Shown here: piece after piece, positions 36,225-48,000 of the stretch
Position numbering within the stretch: the stretch's first letter is position 1
How the letters are laid out: each line of letters starts with the position of its first letter
Assembly (NCBI GenBank): GCA_023614405.1
Contig: CM042694.1
Location: 131,445,711-131,509,710, forward strand
Direction: 5' to 3'
Source: Avena insularis
Taxonomy: Eukaryota > Streptophyta > Magnoliopsida > Poales > Poaceae
Length of the DNA stretch: 64,000 nt
Made by a program: the position numbers and the translations under genes
Notes under the pieces: generated by a model
Seen by the model: only the letters and a program-made list of their open reading frames with translations
What the model was told of the DNA's origin: nothing
Database searches by the model: none

Positions 36225-37714
36225 TGATACGTCCATTTTGCATCACTATTCTATATCATAATTTACTGTTATTCATTGATATATTTCATATTAAGAGGTG
36301 ATACTTATGTTATTTCATCTGTTTTTGCATGGTTGATGACTTTTGGAGCATGGACCGCTGCAGTTAGGATTCTGATGGAAAAGAGGCTGTTTGGAGACGA
36401 AATTCACGAAGATCAGAAAATCCAGGAAATACATGGAAAATTCTATTTTTCCAGAAGACGGAGGATGCCAGAAGGGGGAGTGGAGATGGGCCACAGGGGG
36501 CCCACACCACCCCTTGGCGCAGGCCACCCCTAGTCGCGCCACCAGGTGGTGTGGCCACCCTGGACCACTCCTGGCTCTACCTTTTGGCGTATATTATCCC
36601 CTCGAAATCCTAATACCCCCGGGGCGACCACCGAAAGATTTCGCCGCCTCTGCGGGCGGAAAACTACTGAGAGAGAAAGATCTCTCCGGCAAACGGAATT
36701 CTGCCGGGGGAATTCCTTCCCGGTGAGGGGAGATCATCGCCATCAACACCACCATGAAGCTGGACTTCATCGGGATCATCATCATCATCACCACCATCAT
36801 CTCCATCAGCACTATCATCACCACTTCATACCGCTGTAACAATTGGATTGAATCTTGCATAGTTCTTAGGGGAAATTTCCTGGTGTTGATTACTTGTTGT
36901 AGTTGATGCTATTAAGTGGAACCATTGAATTATTGTTATGTTCAGATTGTTACTTATCATTATATCATCTTTGGTCTTGGTCCATATGATGTCTTGTGAG
37001 TAGTTCGTTTTGTTTTTGAGGACATGGGAGAAGTCATGTTGTTAATAGTGGAGTTGTGTTGAGAAAGATTCAATAGTTTGCTATTTAAGTTGTGGTGTTA
37101 TTCTTCTAGTGGTGTCATGTGAACGTCGACTACATGACACTTCACCTGTATGGGCCTAGGGGAATGCATTGTGTATTTGGCTACTAATCGTAGGGGTTGC
37201 CGGAGTGACAGAAACCTGAAACCCCGTTAGGAAACCTTTGCACAAGGGACGCCAGGGTATTAGAATTTAAAGCAGTGGTTAGGTTTCTATCTTAATTACT
37301 TTCTTGTACTTGCGGATGCTTACAAGGGGTATAATCACAAGTATGTATTAGTCCTAGGAAGGTCGATACATTAGCACAGGTTCACCCACACAACACTTAT
37401 CAAACTATGAAGTGAAAGAACTTGACGATATTTCCGTGTATCCTCGAGAATGTTTGGTCATCTTAAGTAATACAACCGGCGTGTCTTTTGCTAAAGAAAG
37501 GATTAAGCCACTTACTGCATTTATTATTATTGTCTTTTAATTACTCGTACTTTATTTATCTGTATTATCAAAACCCTCTAAAAATCTGTTTGCTAAGTAT
37601 TTACAAAGAATTTCTGCTCCAAGCCACTCGTCCACACTTTCTGCTTCTCGTTAGGTTCGACACTCTTACTTATCGAAAATACTGCGATACGCCCCCTATA
37701 CTTGTGGGTCATTA
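36225..37714 (+). repeat. Athila-like 3' LTR of element 2 (LTR D, 1490 bp)
   Basis: A complete LTR starting tgatacgtccattttgc and ending cttgtgggtcatta, where the terminal ca is mutated. A TATA-like gtatatta is at 36589-36596. Confidence 0.85.
36686..36707 (+). other. Conserved LTR hairpin, copy D
   Basis: CCGGCA pairs perfectly with TGCCGG. The second pair is C-G where LTR A has T-A, a change on both sides that keeps the pairing. Confidence 0.65.
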
Positions 37715-38559
37715 TAAGGGCATCTTGGATCTGGTAGAGTTAATTGTTATAGACGATACAGATCTTATGCACTTAATCAAAACTATGTTTTCTTCTCCTT
37801 TCGTTCTGGTCTTTTTATACCATATATATTCATAGTAGAAAATAGTACATGGTAGAGATACACAACGATTACAAAATGAAGTCTAAAAAAACTAGCAAAT
37901 CTTTGAGGTCTTCAAACTCTTTCTTCTTTCAAGACACAATCTTGTACTTTTATGAAGACAACCCAAAACGGACCAAACCACAACCTGTAAATACCGAGGG
38001 TTCTCCTATAATTTTAATTTGAGCCACAGTGCCAAGACCACGTGCACGAGCGTAACCGATTAGAGTAATCAATCAATATCGGCAAGAGTACCAATACTAG
38101 TATTTCAGGGAAAAGCAACCGAACATCCTGATCAACCGCTAAAAAACCGAGATAACGAATCACCATTGTCGAGAATGTAACAGCCGAGACACATATTATG
38201 AGGATAAACCTCCTCGTGGAAACCATGAGAAAACATCTAAAATCGATCTAGCGAAGCAAGATCTGAAATACCATACCTATAGAAACTTAATATTTCAACA
38301 CCATCATTGATGCCGAGAAGGAGATTGTGTCGTCGAACGAAGGGCCAAAGATCACTTATTATAGACGAGGCTATCTCCATTAACGTAGAGGTCAAAAGAA
38401 GATGACCAAAATACTAACCTAATCTTTTGAAAACACTACTTTTATCGAAAACTCCACCCGTAGATCGGGTTCCCCACCCCTCGTGACACCGGCGAGGCCG
38501 ACCGGAGAAGGAGGAACCGACCTATGGAGGAGACGGCTAGGTCAGAAAATAGGCGGCGA
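37715..38559. other. Intergenic sequence, nothing recognised
   Basis: Between the Athila-like LTR and a MITE. It contains no convincing ORF on either strand; the G/C-rich patch at 38460-38550 (minus: GGTGTCACGAGGGGTGGGG) resembles leader-like repeat DNA but I cannot name it. Confidence 0.4.
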
Positions 38560-38797
38560 CTCCCTTCCATTCCGGATTATTAGACTAACACATATGTAAA
38601 ATAAAATTTTAACCATAACTTTAATCAATAAAATATAAATTGTATGCCACAAAAATTATACCATTAGAAATGTTTTCTGAATGTGAATCCAAATGGTATA
38701 ATTTTGGTGCCATATAGTTTATATTTTGTTGACCAAATTTATCATTAAATATTTTTCTTAATCTATGCGTCGGCCTAATAAACCAGAACAGAAAGAG
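38560..38797. mobile_element. Stowaway-like MITE
   Basis: The left end ctcccttccattccggatta pairs imperfectly with the right end (reverse complement CTCTTTCTGTTCTGGTTTA), and the interior folds back (ccacaaaaattataccatt at 38646 against aatggtataattttggtgcc at 38692). The right flank is ta, the expected Tc1/mariner target; the left flank is ga, so one side is altered. No coding. It lies just 3' of the MAP65 gene. Confidence 0.7.
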
Positions 38798-38932
38798 TAA
38801 TACATGATGCTATCTCTTTACTTCGACACTCTCTTTCCTTCTCAAAAATACTCAGAAGCTCTATCAGTGTCCCTAATTCATGAGGTCTAGTTTCTTAATT
38901 TTCTCCTAGCAAACTACAAGCAACCCAAATAT

Positions 38933-41318
38933 CTACTCTAAAGAATCCGGCGACATTCCATCATCGCTCCTACGCGACGAGAGTGCAGACTTGAGATAGC
39001 TCGGCGTGGTCGGCCTTGATGATGACAATGCTGATGATGAGGATGACACAACCATATTCTTGCCTCCACCCATGGATAATGTCCTCGTCACACTTTTGAT
39101 GCTCTTCGGGAGAGCTCTGGCCACCAGGGATTCCACCATGCTTTGCCCTTGCAACCTCCTCTGGTCCTACGAAAACCGTAACCCTAGTCAAAAAGGCTCG
39201 TCGCAAACATAGATATTTAACTATGTGTTTGATAAACCCATGACACCCCCCCCCCCCCAACACCAAAAATATAGAATACTTAGTTTTGCACTATATACAT
39301 TATTAGCTGCATAATTAGTAATTATTAAGATTTTGGTGGTGCAAGTACCCTACCCGCTGCCTCTTCCTCTCTTGTTCTTTCTCTATCCTTGTGTTGTCGT
39401 ACTCCTGGAGCATGTCCAAAAGTCCATCCTGCATTTGCAAAATCCTCATCATTTTACTTTTTTTAAAGAGATAAAACTATTTTCGACTATTTATAAAGAG
39501 ATAAAACTTAGAGTACGAAGCTTTCTGCCAAATTTCAAAACTAATAAGAGTAAAGAAATAGATGCAAACATAGCATGCATACACCATCGTACACGAACTT
39601 GGCGCCTCTCTCCTTCTCCCAGGCCACCACCTTCGTTGTCAAGGCCTCCGCCATCGCTACACCGAGCAGAAAACAGAAGATCATGAGTGCTCTGTTCATG
39701 CAAAGAAGAAGAGCGATGGTTTCTCGTCAAGATTGACAATATGAGATGATGATCGCCCACCCACCCACCTGGCATCTTGCTTACCAAGGCGCGAGCCTTC
39801 TCAGCGCGCTTGAGCATGAGGTGTGTCCCTTTACCCACATTGTATCTGTTCTCGTTCTGAAATTGAATAGAGAAAACATTTCAGCATCTGCCAAGAAGAA
39901 ACAAAAAAGAAAAGTTGGGTTATCTTGGATTTGTAGAAAATTCTTGTGTTTTGAAATTTCTGTAAAATCCATGCGAAATTTCTGTAGAGTTCATGTGAAA
40001 TTCCTGTAAAATTCATGTGGAAATTCTGTAGAGTTAAATCAAAGAGAGTTCCTCTCACCCGGTTGTACTCCTCGAGCCATGACTCCTCCTCGACGGCGGC
40101 GTGCCACCTCTCCATCCTCTCGAGCACCTCCTTTCTGCTGAACTCCTCGTCCCTGGCCTCCGAGATCTGCGCGTCCAGCCGCGCCAGCACCAACGACCTC
40201 TCTGCCGCGCCTCCGCCTTCCCCGTCGTCGTTCGACACGAGGATCTCCTCGCCGTCGCCCTCCTCCTCCACCGCGGCGGCAGACACGATGCGCGCCCGGC
40301 GCCGGATCTCCCTGAGCTCGCCGCGCTTCCTGGACAGCAGGTCCTTCATCCGGCGCCCCTTGAGGCCCTCCAGCCGCACCACCTCCGCCTCGACCGCGCC
40401 GATGGCGGCCGCTGAAAGCGCGCCGGGCTCCGTGATCTCGTCCTCTGAGGCGGCCACGTTGCAGGCCACGCCCTGGAACCGGCTCTGCTCCTCCGCAGGC
40501 GTGTCCATCAGGCTCCACAGCTCCAGCATCGCCACCACCAGATCCTGCAGCCGCTGCATCCTTCCCCGCTTGGTCTCCCTCAGCCTCTCGGACTCTGATT
40601 CCAGCCTCGCCATTGCGCGGTCGCTGATGTCGCCGCCGGCGCCGGCTTCTTTCAGGCTGCTGGTGTTGGTCTCTGCTGGGTCCATGCCGAGAACCAAGGA
40701 CGACGCGCGTATGGAGCACCTGGGCTCCGCCATTTTCTTGATACGATTCTCCTGCCAAAGAAACAAGAACAGATTGATCGCCTTCGTCTTCCACATTAGC
40801 AATGTCGTCGATCGATCTGAACGGACCTTCTCCGATTGGAGATGCCGAAGGTGCGCTCTGAGCTCCTCGAGCCTCTTCATGGTGAGGTCTTCATCGCTGG
40901 CGCCGGTCTGCGGCGGCTCGCCGGGCCTCATCTCCTGCTGGAGCCGGTCGACGAGTCCCGCCACCTCCTTGAGCTCCCGCCGCCTCTCGTCCCGGCGTCG
41001 CCTCATGTCCACCAGCTCCGACGAGATCACGCGCAGTTCCTCCCTGATGCTCCTCCGGGCGACGCTGCTCCGAACAGCGTTCGGCGGGTCATCATGGCTG
41101 ATGGCGGCGCGGAGGGCGTCGAGCTCGGCTCGGGCGGCGTCGACCTCTGCCCGCAGGCGCGCGGCGTAGTGCCTGACCTGCGCGACCTTGGCCCCGTACA
41201 GGGCGAGGCAGTCCTCCTCCAGCGCCCGCAGCGCCGCCCGCCGGTCCTCCTCCGCCTCCTCGACTTCGTCCCACGCTTCCCCGAGCTCCCGCAGCACCGC
41301 CTCGCGACGGGGATCCAT
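38933..41318 (-). CDS. MAP65/ASE1-type microtubule-associated protein, about 547 aa
   Basis: Six exons (minus): 41318-40827, 40751-40059, 39856-39769, 39656 to 39585 or 39595, 39428-39354, 39166-38933. The chosen ATG gives [20 protein letters not shown]; an in-frame GTG nine bases upstream is not a start. Family hallmarks: an N-terminal helical segment with [31 protein letters not shown] and [12 protein letters not shown] (mid-region); [10 protein letters not shown] then [13 protein letters not shown]; and the microtubule-binding block [14 protein letters not shown] plus [19 protein letters not shown]. The Ser-rich basic tail after [11 protein letters not shown] is typical and variable. MAP65 proteins crosslink antiparallel microtubules in the phragmoplast and cortical arrays. 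Length and order fit the family (about 550-600 aa). The exon 4/5 junction is odd: the best donor (GATG|GTGTAT) puts exon 5 out of frame, while an in-frame join needs a weaker donor at TTC|GTGTAC, dropping Val-Tyr. Which member of the family it is cannot be told. Confidence 0.9.
39246..39258. repeat. Poly-C tract in the last MAP65 intron
   Basis: About thirteen consecutive C on the plus strand, hence poly-G in the pre-mRNA, between exons 5 and 6. It is a slippage-prone homopolymer. Confidence 0.9.
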
Positions 41319-41706
41319 CGATCTCACCTGGAACGTAGGTGGGGGTCGGAATCAAGGCCCGCGGGTTCAGGGAGACCACGCAGCCGGCCGTCGGGTGGGC
41401 ATGGTGATGGCCATGGCCGGCCTCATGATTTCTCCGGTCGGTGCCGGTGCGTGCCTGCGCAATGGCGAACCCAAGGACGTGGTAACGTCGGGCGGGAGGA
41501 TCAGAGCGAGGAGGAGCGCGCGGCGGTTTGCCTACGTGGCGCCGGACGAACGTACGTGTCTCCGAGCGACGCCGACGGCGGCGTCAGGGATTCGGGCGAT
41601 CGCGAGAGGGTCTGGGAGAGGGCGTCGGTCGAGCGGGAGAGAAAAGCGCGGGCGATGGATCGATGCGTGCGTGGCGCTCAGGCGCTCTCTCATGGCGGGT
41701 CCACGT
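41319..41706 (-). promoter_or_regulatory. MAP65 upstream region
   Basis: GC-rich sequence upstream of the start codon; a CAG just before GTGAGATCGATGG could be a leader splice site. No clear TATA box. The plus-strand frames here are GC artefacts. An hAT-type MITE begins at 41707, so the undisturbed upstream region is under 400 bp. Confidence 0.45.
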
Positions 41707-42332
41707 CACTGTTTTAAAAACCGGACCAGACCGCCGGTTCGAAAAACAAAAACCAAAGACTCATCCGGTTGTTTAAGCGCAGTGGACCGGACAGACAAGC
41801 GAGCCGGAAGATCGAGCTGCTACCCGTCTAATCCACCTGTTAATACAAGGACATATATCTTTTGTAATTCACGCTAGCTCGCAGTACTAGTCATTGCACT
41901 CTTTGTTGCTAAAACTACTGAGACTAGTCCGGCTCGCTTGCACTCTTTGCTTATAAAACAGGTAACATATTCAGGGGTGTATTCTTCTAAGTGAGACGTG
42001 CACAATGAATTTGTCCCGAGACACACCATATTGGAATTTGGAAAATGTTTGAAGTAGGCATTGAGACTATTTACATCTTGCTATGGCATTGTGGTTTTGG
42101 ACTATTTACAACTTATTATGTGAATTATTGTTCTTACAGATTCCAAGTCTAGGCACACTACAATATTTTTGTATTTATATTTATCTTTTTATTGCAATAT
42201 TTATCAGTAAATATATATGATTTTGTAACTTAAAAAACCAGACGGTGAACCAGTGAACCGGCGGTCCGACCAGTAAAAACCTAAACAGACAGCCTCACCG
42301 GTTTGATCACCGGTCCGTTTTTTTAAACTATG
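41707..42332. mobile_element. hAT-type MITE with 8-bp target duplication
   Basis: gtccacgt occurs at 41699-41706 and again at 42333-42340. Between them the left end cactgttttaaaaaccgg and the right end (reverse complement CATAGTTTAAAAAAACGG) form imperfect terminal inverted repeats with CA/TG ends. Subterminal ccggaccg-like motifs recur on both sides. It is 626 bp with no ORF, so non-autonomous. Confidence 0.8.
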
Positions 42333-42340
42333 GTCCACGT

Positions 42341-43427
42341 TCCCTCAGTCTGAACTGAACTAGAGGAAATCGAAGACGAAATCCATCTAGGTGTCGCGCC
42401 GTCGGCAATTTCTACGAAAAGACTTTTTTCAAAATAGTCTTTCATGTGCTTTATAAATAAGTGGCTGGACCATACAAAGTGACGATGGATTTCTCTTATA
42501 AGCAGATAAAAAACAAAAAAGCATCGAGCTTGCCACCGAAGATATCGTATCGAGACCAAGGAAACCCGATCTCCACGATAACACCCCCAAGAAGGCAAGA
42601 AGATAACGATGCAGACAAGCACCGCCGTCATCGAGAACCGCAAAGGTCTATGGTTTTCACCCGGAGCCCTAATGCAGGGAGAGTAGCCACACCAATGCCC
42701 TTAAGAGGGTTACGACACCCGTAGATGTCGCCGTCGTTGGTGCCGAAACACTGAGCTTTTGCCCGAAAAAACCTTCACCCCACCTTGTACCTCAGACCAC
42801 TAACTGTCCCCGAGATGAGCTTCCAACACGTGATCTAGGCGTTGACCATGTCGGAGCGTCGCCAACACCAGGAGCCCCCGACACCACTCCTCGCCACCTA
42901 CATGGCCCAATAGGGTCGCCATCACCAGTGCAAGGTCGCCTGTCGTCGAGCCGTCCGTGCAGTCCATCTTTCAGGGCCACTACTCCGGCATCCACGAGCT
43001 TGGGACTAGGGTTCAATAGGTAACTCATTGCGAGACCAACAGGTCGGAAGGGGTAAACCGGAGACAACTCATGTGATCAGAAGAAATGCAGTAGGCAGGG
43101 GCTCCGTGCCACCCACCGGTCGCACTCCGCAGCCATCGACGACTAGATATGTGCCTGCAAGACCTGATCCGACCTCCGTTGTGACACATACAATAGGAGG
43201 AGATCTTTCCTCCACCACCAAAGACGGTCGCTGGCTGGACTTAGCAGGTAGGGTAGGTCATGCCTGACTAGACCTACCGCCGCATTGTAGTGTCATGTTC
43301 GCCGCCGCCATTCACCACAAGCTTCCCCGAGCAAAACTCGCACCATCCCCGCCAGGAACTAGCCGTTAGGCCACCACCGGTCAAAGACCCACCAGGTCTC
43401 GCCAGCTGCCAGCGGCTAGGGCTCTCC
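42341..43427. other. Intergenic, moderately GC-rich repeat-like DNA left of the Gypsy element
   Basis: No intact gene. Short frames on both strands (for example near 42461 and 43028) have no recognisable domain. The sequence joins 57617-57928 once the Gypsy element is removed and together resembles unit-type repeat DNA, possibly a LINE leader, but I cannot name it. Confidence 0.4.
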
Positions 43428-44207
43428 TGTCGTGGTGGTGTCACGGCAAATACCATGGATAGGCGAAAGGTAGGGACTAATAGCACTAGGCGAATCTAGG
43501 GAGGGATAGTGAGGTGTTTCCCCACACAGAAGGTTTGTATTTTATTCACTTCCAAAGGTTACAAGTGCTCCTAGAGCTGTATTGGCGAGAGGAGGAAGAA
43601 GGAACTCTCTTACTCTCACCCACAGTTAACCCGTACAAGACCAACTAGAGATCAACCCTTAGAACCTAAAACCAATCAGAATAGCCCAACCCCTTCTACA
43701 GAGGCCCTAGCCCTCCTTATATAGGGGTGGCTAGGTCTCCCCTTAGGGCCTCCTCCCAAAATAGCACACCGACCGGGGTGCTTTTCCCCCGCGTCACCCA
43801 TGTAGAGGCTACGTGAGCCTCTGCGGCGCCTGCGTCAGCCGACACGGGCGTCGTCACCTCTGTCGGCCATGCCTCGGTGGTCCTGCCCCTATCCGCTTCG
43901 CTCATGCAATGTGTACCGGGGCTTCTTTTGACCAGCGAGATTCCTTCCTTCTCCTAGAAGCTCGATACGACCCGGATCATAGTTGACCCGACCATACTTG
44001 TTCCTGCATACAAGTTAGATTCATCTATCCGGCTCACTGCTTAAGTCGGATGAGACTCAATTAGGTGGACACCCCCTGGTCCGGGTTACCCCGAGACTCG
44101 GCCTGCCTTGAGGTAACTCGGCCAGCATTTGATTTAGCCTTGCCGAACCTCGGCTAACTCAGCCTTTATACCCCGGCGTGACCCTACCTGGGGGTATCCC
44201 CCCAACA
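43428..44207 (-). repeat. Gypsy (Tat) 3' LTR (780 bp)
   Basis: It starts tgtcgtggtggtgtcacgg and ends tatccccccaaca. It lacks a 30-bp block found in the other LTR near 57130 and otherwise differs by few substitutions except in the first 90 bp. Confidence 0.9.
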
Positions 44208-44220
44208 TTAGTCCCCGAAG
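44208..44220 (-). promoter_or_regulatory. Gypsy polypurine tract
   Basis: The minus strand reads CTTCGGGGACTAA against the 3' LTR. Confidence 0.65.
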
Positions 44221-44303
44221 CTGGTGCGGTCTTAGCTGCCTTGGTTGCTAAGGCCACATCAGGTTCAATTCCACCGAGCTTTGTGCTCCTTCTCCGAGTT
44301 TCC

Positions 44304-44449
44304 TCCTTATCTCAGATTCTTTGGATTTACTTTCCCTTGGCACATTCCAAGTTTTCTCTCGCTGGCCGGGTTACCACCTTATCTCGGATCCCATGGGTTT
44401 ACTTTCCCTTGGCACATTCCAAGTTTTCACTTACTGGCCGGGTCACCAC
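44304..44449. repeat. 72-bp tandem duplication in the Gypsy 3' region
   Basis: tttactttcccttggcacat recurs at 44326 and 44398 with matching flanks (ccttatctcagattc against ccttatctcggatcc). Two copies. Confidence 0.8.
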
Positions 44450-45005
44450 GTTCTCATCCGGATCGCTTTTCCTTCTCTCGTACGCTTCCCCACGTGGAGG
44501 CTAATCATTAGGTTGCCTCATTTTAAGGGCCAGCCATAGTAACAGTTGCAGTAATTGTCAGTTATCACCGTGGCGCACGTCACGTCTGGCCTGCCTCCTC
44601 GTTAACCGCATCAATGCGTCACGTCATGGGATCAGCTACACCCTGTGGCCTTCCGTGTGGCTTGCTACTGATTGGTCGATGCGGGCTATACACGACCACA
44701 TCGTGTGGCGCACCCGCATGACACGATCCCACTTCCCCCTCGAGGGAGTGGTTAAATAGGGGAGGGGCGCACCCCTTAGGTCTTTTCCCCCTTCCACGCC
44801 CCTCTGCCTCTAGCTCTTCTTCTTCGTCGTCTTCCCCGCGACAGCGCTGCCGCCACTGCTTCTAAGTAGCAGCGCCGCCGCCACACTGCTTCCCCACACC
44901 TCTGCATCGCCGCCACCGCTACGCACCTCCTCCGTCACGGGTCGTTGTCAATCTAGGCCGCTGCCCCCCTCCGCTGCTAGCGATAGTGAGGGCAACGAAC
45001 TGGAG

Positions 45006-48000
45006 ATGATAGAAGAGGAGCTCGTCGTTGCTGAGAAGGAGATGGAGGAGGACACCGCGACGGCGGACCGCAGCGCGTGGGCTAGCTCCTGGGTCTGCCA
45101 GGACGACCTGGACTGGCTCTACCGCACCAGGCACATCCCCGCCGGAGTCACTGCGCGCCTTGCCTCTGCCGAACTTGCCCCCTCACCCAATCTGGGTGAG
45201 TTTGTGGTGTTCTTGTCACACTTCCAGCGGGGGTTCGGTTTACCAGTTAGCGACTTTTCCACGATTGGTTGAATACCTATGAACTCCAGCCGCACCACCT
45301 TCCTGCCAACACAATTACTTCTCTTTCTGCTTTTGCCTCCATGATCGAAGGCTATGCCAGACTATGGCCCATGAAGGAGCTATGGATCCGGTTTTTCGGT
45401 CTTCATCGTAATGTCATTCTGAACATTCAACTTGATCCGGAGGACAAGCAGCTCACTCAATTCGGAGCTACGTCCATCTCACCCCGGAGGTTCTCTGTCT
45501 TTCCCCGGGTTACCGGGCTGGATTCCTGCAAAGGATGGGCCCGGACCTTCTTCTATGTTCGGAATGAAGGCACTGAAGATTTGATCCAGCTTCGCCCCTA
45601 TGCTCCGGGTCCTCCTAACCCGGAGTTATGGGACGTTGTCCCCAAGAAGCCCACAGTTTTGGCCAACCAGGTCAATAAAAGGTTCAAGGAGCTGAAGGAG
45701 CTCGGGTTGCGCAACGAGGACGCCATGATCACATTTGTCCGCAACCGGATCTCCCCTCTCCAGAAGCGCACTCACAAGGTGTGCTACATGAGCTGGGGCC
45801 GCGACCCCAACCGGACCTCGTCCTTCGAGCTTAGCAACACAGAAATCTACCGTTGGGTCAAGGCGCTCTTCACCACCCACAAGGACTTCTCCTCTGAGTG
45901 GACGTGGGGAATTGAGCATTATTGCCGGGATAGGCTTCCTCCCGTGGTAAGCTTCGTGCCACCAACTTTCTCCGAATTAAACCTTATGTCGGTTGTCGTT
46001 GTATTTTTAACTCAGTTGTCTTTTTTCTCCCTTAGCAATTCCTTCAGCAAACTATCGAGGATATTGTACCGATCCCACCCTCAAATGTGCGCCTGACCGG
46101 GAAAGCTCGGAAGGAAGAACCAGACGAGGAGATGTTCCTCCCAATGGCCGACGCGACTAAGCGACCCACCGGTAAACTCTCTTCTATTAGAGATTGGCCG
46201 GATGATGAAGATGACTCGGATATCGAGGTGATGGAAGTTGTTGACGCTGTCCCCCTTTCTTATGCTTTTTTGGCATCAGCTAACCCCGGTGGGAAGATCC
46301 ACGAGGACCCTTCCCTTGCTACGGGTGAACCTGTTCCGGTAGCGCCGAAGAAGAGGCGTGGATCTGCACCAAGTTCCTCCTCCGGACCTTCTCAGCCCGC
46401 CAAAAGGCGAAAGAAGTCCGGAGATAAAACCGCCTCCAAGCCAGCAGGCAAGACCCCAGCACGAAGGGGTCGGAAACCCAAGGAGCCCCTGACCTCGGAT
46501 GCGTAAGCCTCTTTTCCCTCTGCAACTTATTCTTCCTTGCATTGTTTTAGTTTCTCTTCTGACATTATTTGATTCGGTAGTGCTGCGGTGGAGGTCCCCT
46601 AGAGTGGTTCTAGCATCTCTTCCCCGCTCCAACTTAGCCCTTCTCCCCCTCGTGACGACGAGTCACGCCCGCTGAGCCCTATTCCAGAGGGTTCTGTAGC
46701 TGCTCCGGGTTCTATTCCACCTCGTCAAGAGGGGGGTAACCTTGGAGCGGGGGAGACCGGCCCAGCCGAGGCGGCGGCATCCACAACTTCGGCTTCGCCG
46801 CAACCAGCAACTACCGAGACTACCTCAGCACCAGCACCAGCTCCATCACCAGCACCAGCAACCACTCCCGCACCAGCACCAACTCCGGCAGCAAGAACAT
46901 CAACAGCAGCACCAATTCTAGCAACAAGAGCACCGGCGCCAAGCTCCTCCGCCTCATCCGAGTCTTCCCAGTCTCGGCGAGGAAGTACCTAGGCAGCTCC
47001 TAAGGGAAAATCTGCTGCAACCACTTCCTCCTCTCAGCAGCTCAAAGGCAAGAAAGCCCCTGACGCCACCAGGACAGCGTCCGTCGAGTCTGGATAGCGC
47101 ACCCTCATGTCCATGCTTGCCAAGAAACCTCCAGCACCGAAGGACGCCCCTGTCGAGCCAGCTAATGCGCAACAACTTGTTCTACACACCAGCCCGGCCC
47201 TTGCTCAGGTTGAGAGAAGGGAAGCGCATGCCAAGGGCTTGGTGGCACCCCACATGCTCAGCGGTGAGCGATACCCTCCGACCTTGATCGAGTTTATGAA
47301 CAACTGGAACAAGGCGGAGTTCGTCTACAACGACGATCTCCCGGAGAAGTTCGGTCCCACCGAGTTCTCTGCTCAGATGAACACAACCGCTAAGGCAATT
47401 AACCTCGCGGGTCGGATGATGGAGGTACGTTACTTCACCTTTTCCTTAACATGTTGTAGATATTGGTGATATAACCATTAGTCCCCGAGCCTCCGGGGGA
47501 GTAACTTGTTACTCGGCCAGATGCTCCTTAGAAAACTAATGTAGCTCCTTGACAACTTCAAATATGCACACACCTAGAGCCGGGTTAAGTTCCATTTAGC
47601 CCGGATCTTGTACACTTCGAATATGCACACACCTAGAGCCGAGTTAAGTTCCACTTGGCCCGGATCTTGTACACTTCGAATATGCACACACCTAGAGCCG
47701 TGTTAAGTTCCACTTGGCCCGGATCTTGTACACTTTGAATATGCACACACCTAGAGCCGGGTTAAGTTCCACTTGGCTCGGATCTTGCATAGTTCGAATA
47801 TGCACACACCTAGAGCCGGGTTAAGTTCCACTTGGCCCGGATCTTGTACACTTCGAATATGCACACACCTAGAGCCGGGTTAAGTTCCGCTTGGCCCGGA
47901 TCTTGCACACTTCGAATATGCACACACCTAGAGCCGGGTTAAGTTCCACTTGGCTTGGATTTTGTACACTTCGAATATGCACAAGGCTTAAGCTAAATTT

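Larger units (their letters stand above)
30148..37714 (+). mobile_element. Athila-like Gypsy element 2 (gag-only, plus), right arm of the palindrome
   Basis: In plus orientation: a 5'-truncated 5' LTR (30148-31258), a primer site (31270-31287), gag (31380-32620), a spacer, a second ORF (33864-34250), a polypurine tract (36210-36224) and a 3' LTR (36225-37714). No pol domain is present. The last LTR base string is catta where catca is expected. The following five bases taagg differ from the atcta before element 1, so the two arms do not share a target duplication. Confidence 0.85.

Noticed and set aside
38014..38226. Short hydrophobic minus-strand ORF
   Set aside because: No family resemblance, no splice partner, and bordered by repeat DNA.
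40015..41877. Long plus-strand ORFs (up to 384 codons) opposite MAP65
   Set aside because: High-GC third positions keep the antisense strand open; the minus strand carries the clear MAP65 motifs and splice sites.
47562..47980. CRISPR-like array
   Set aside because: The units are contiguous with no unique spacers, in a plant retrotransposon.
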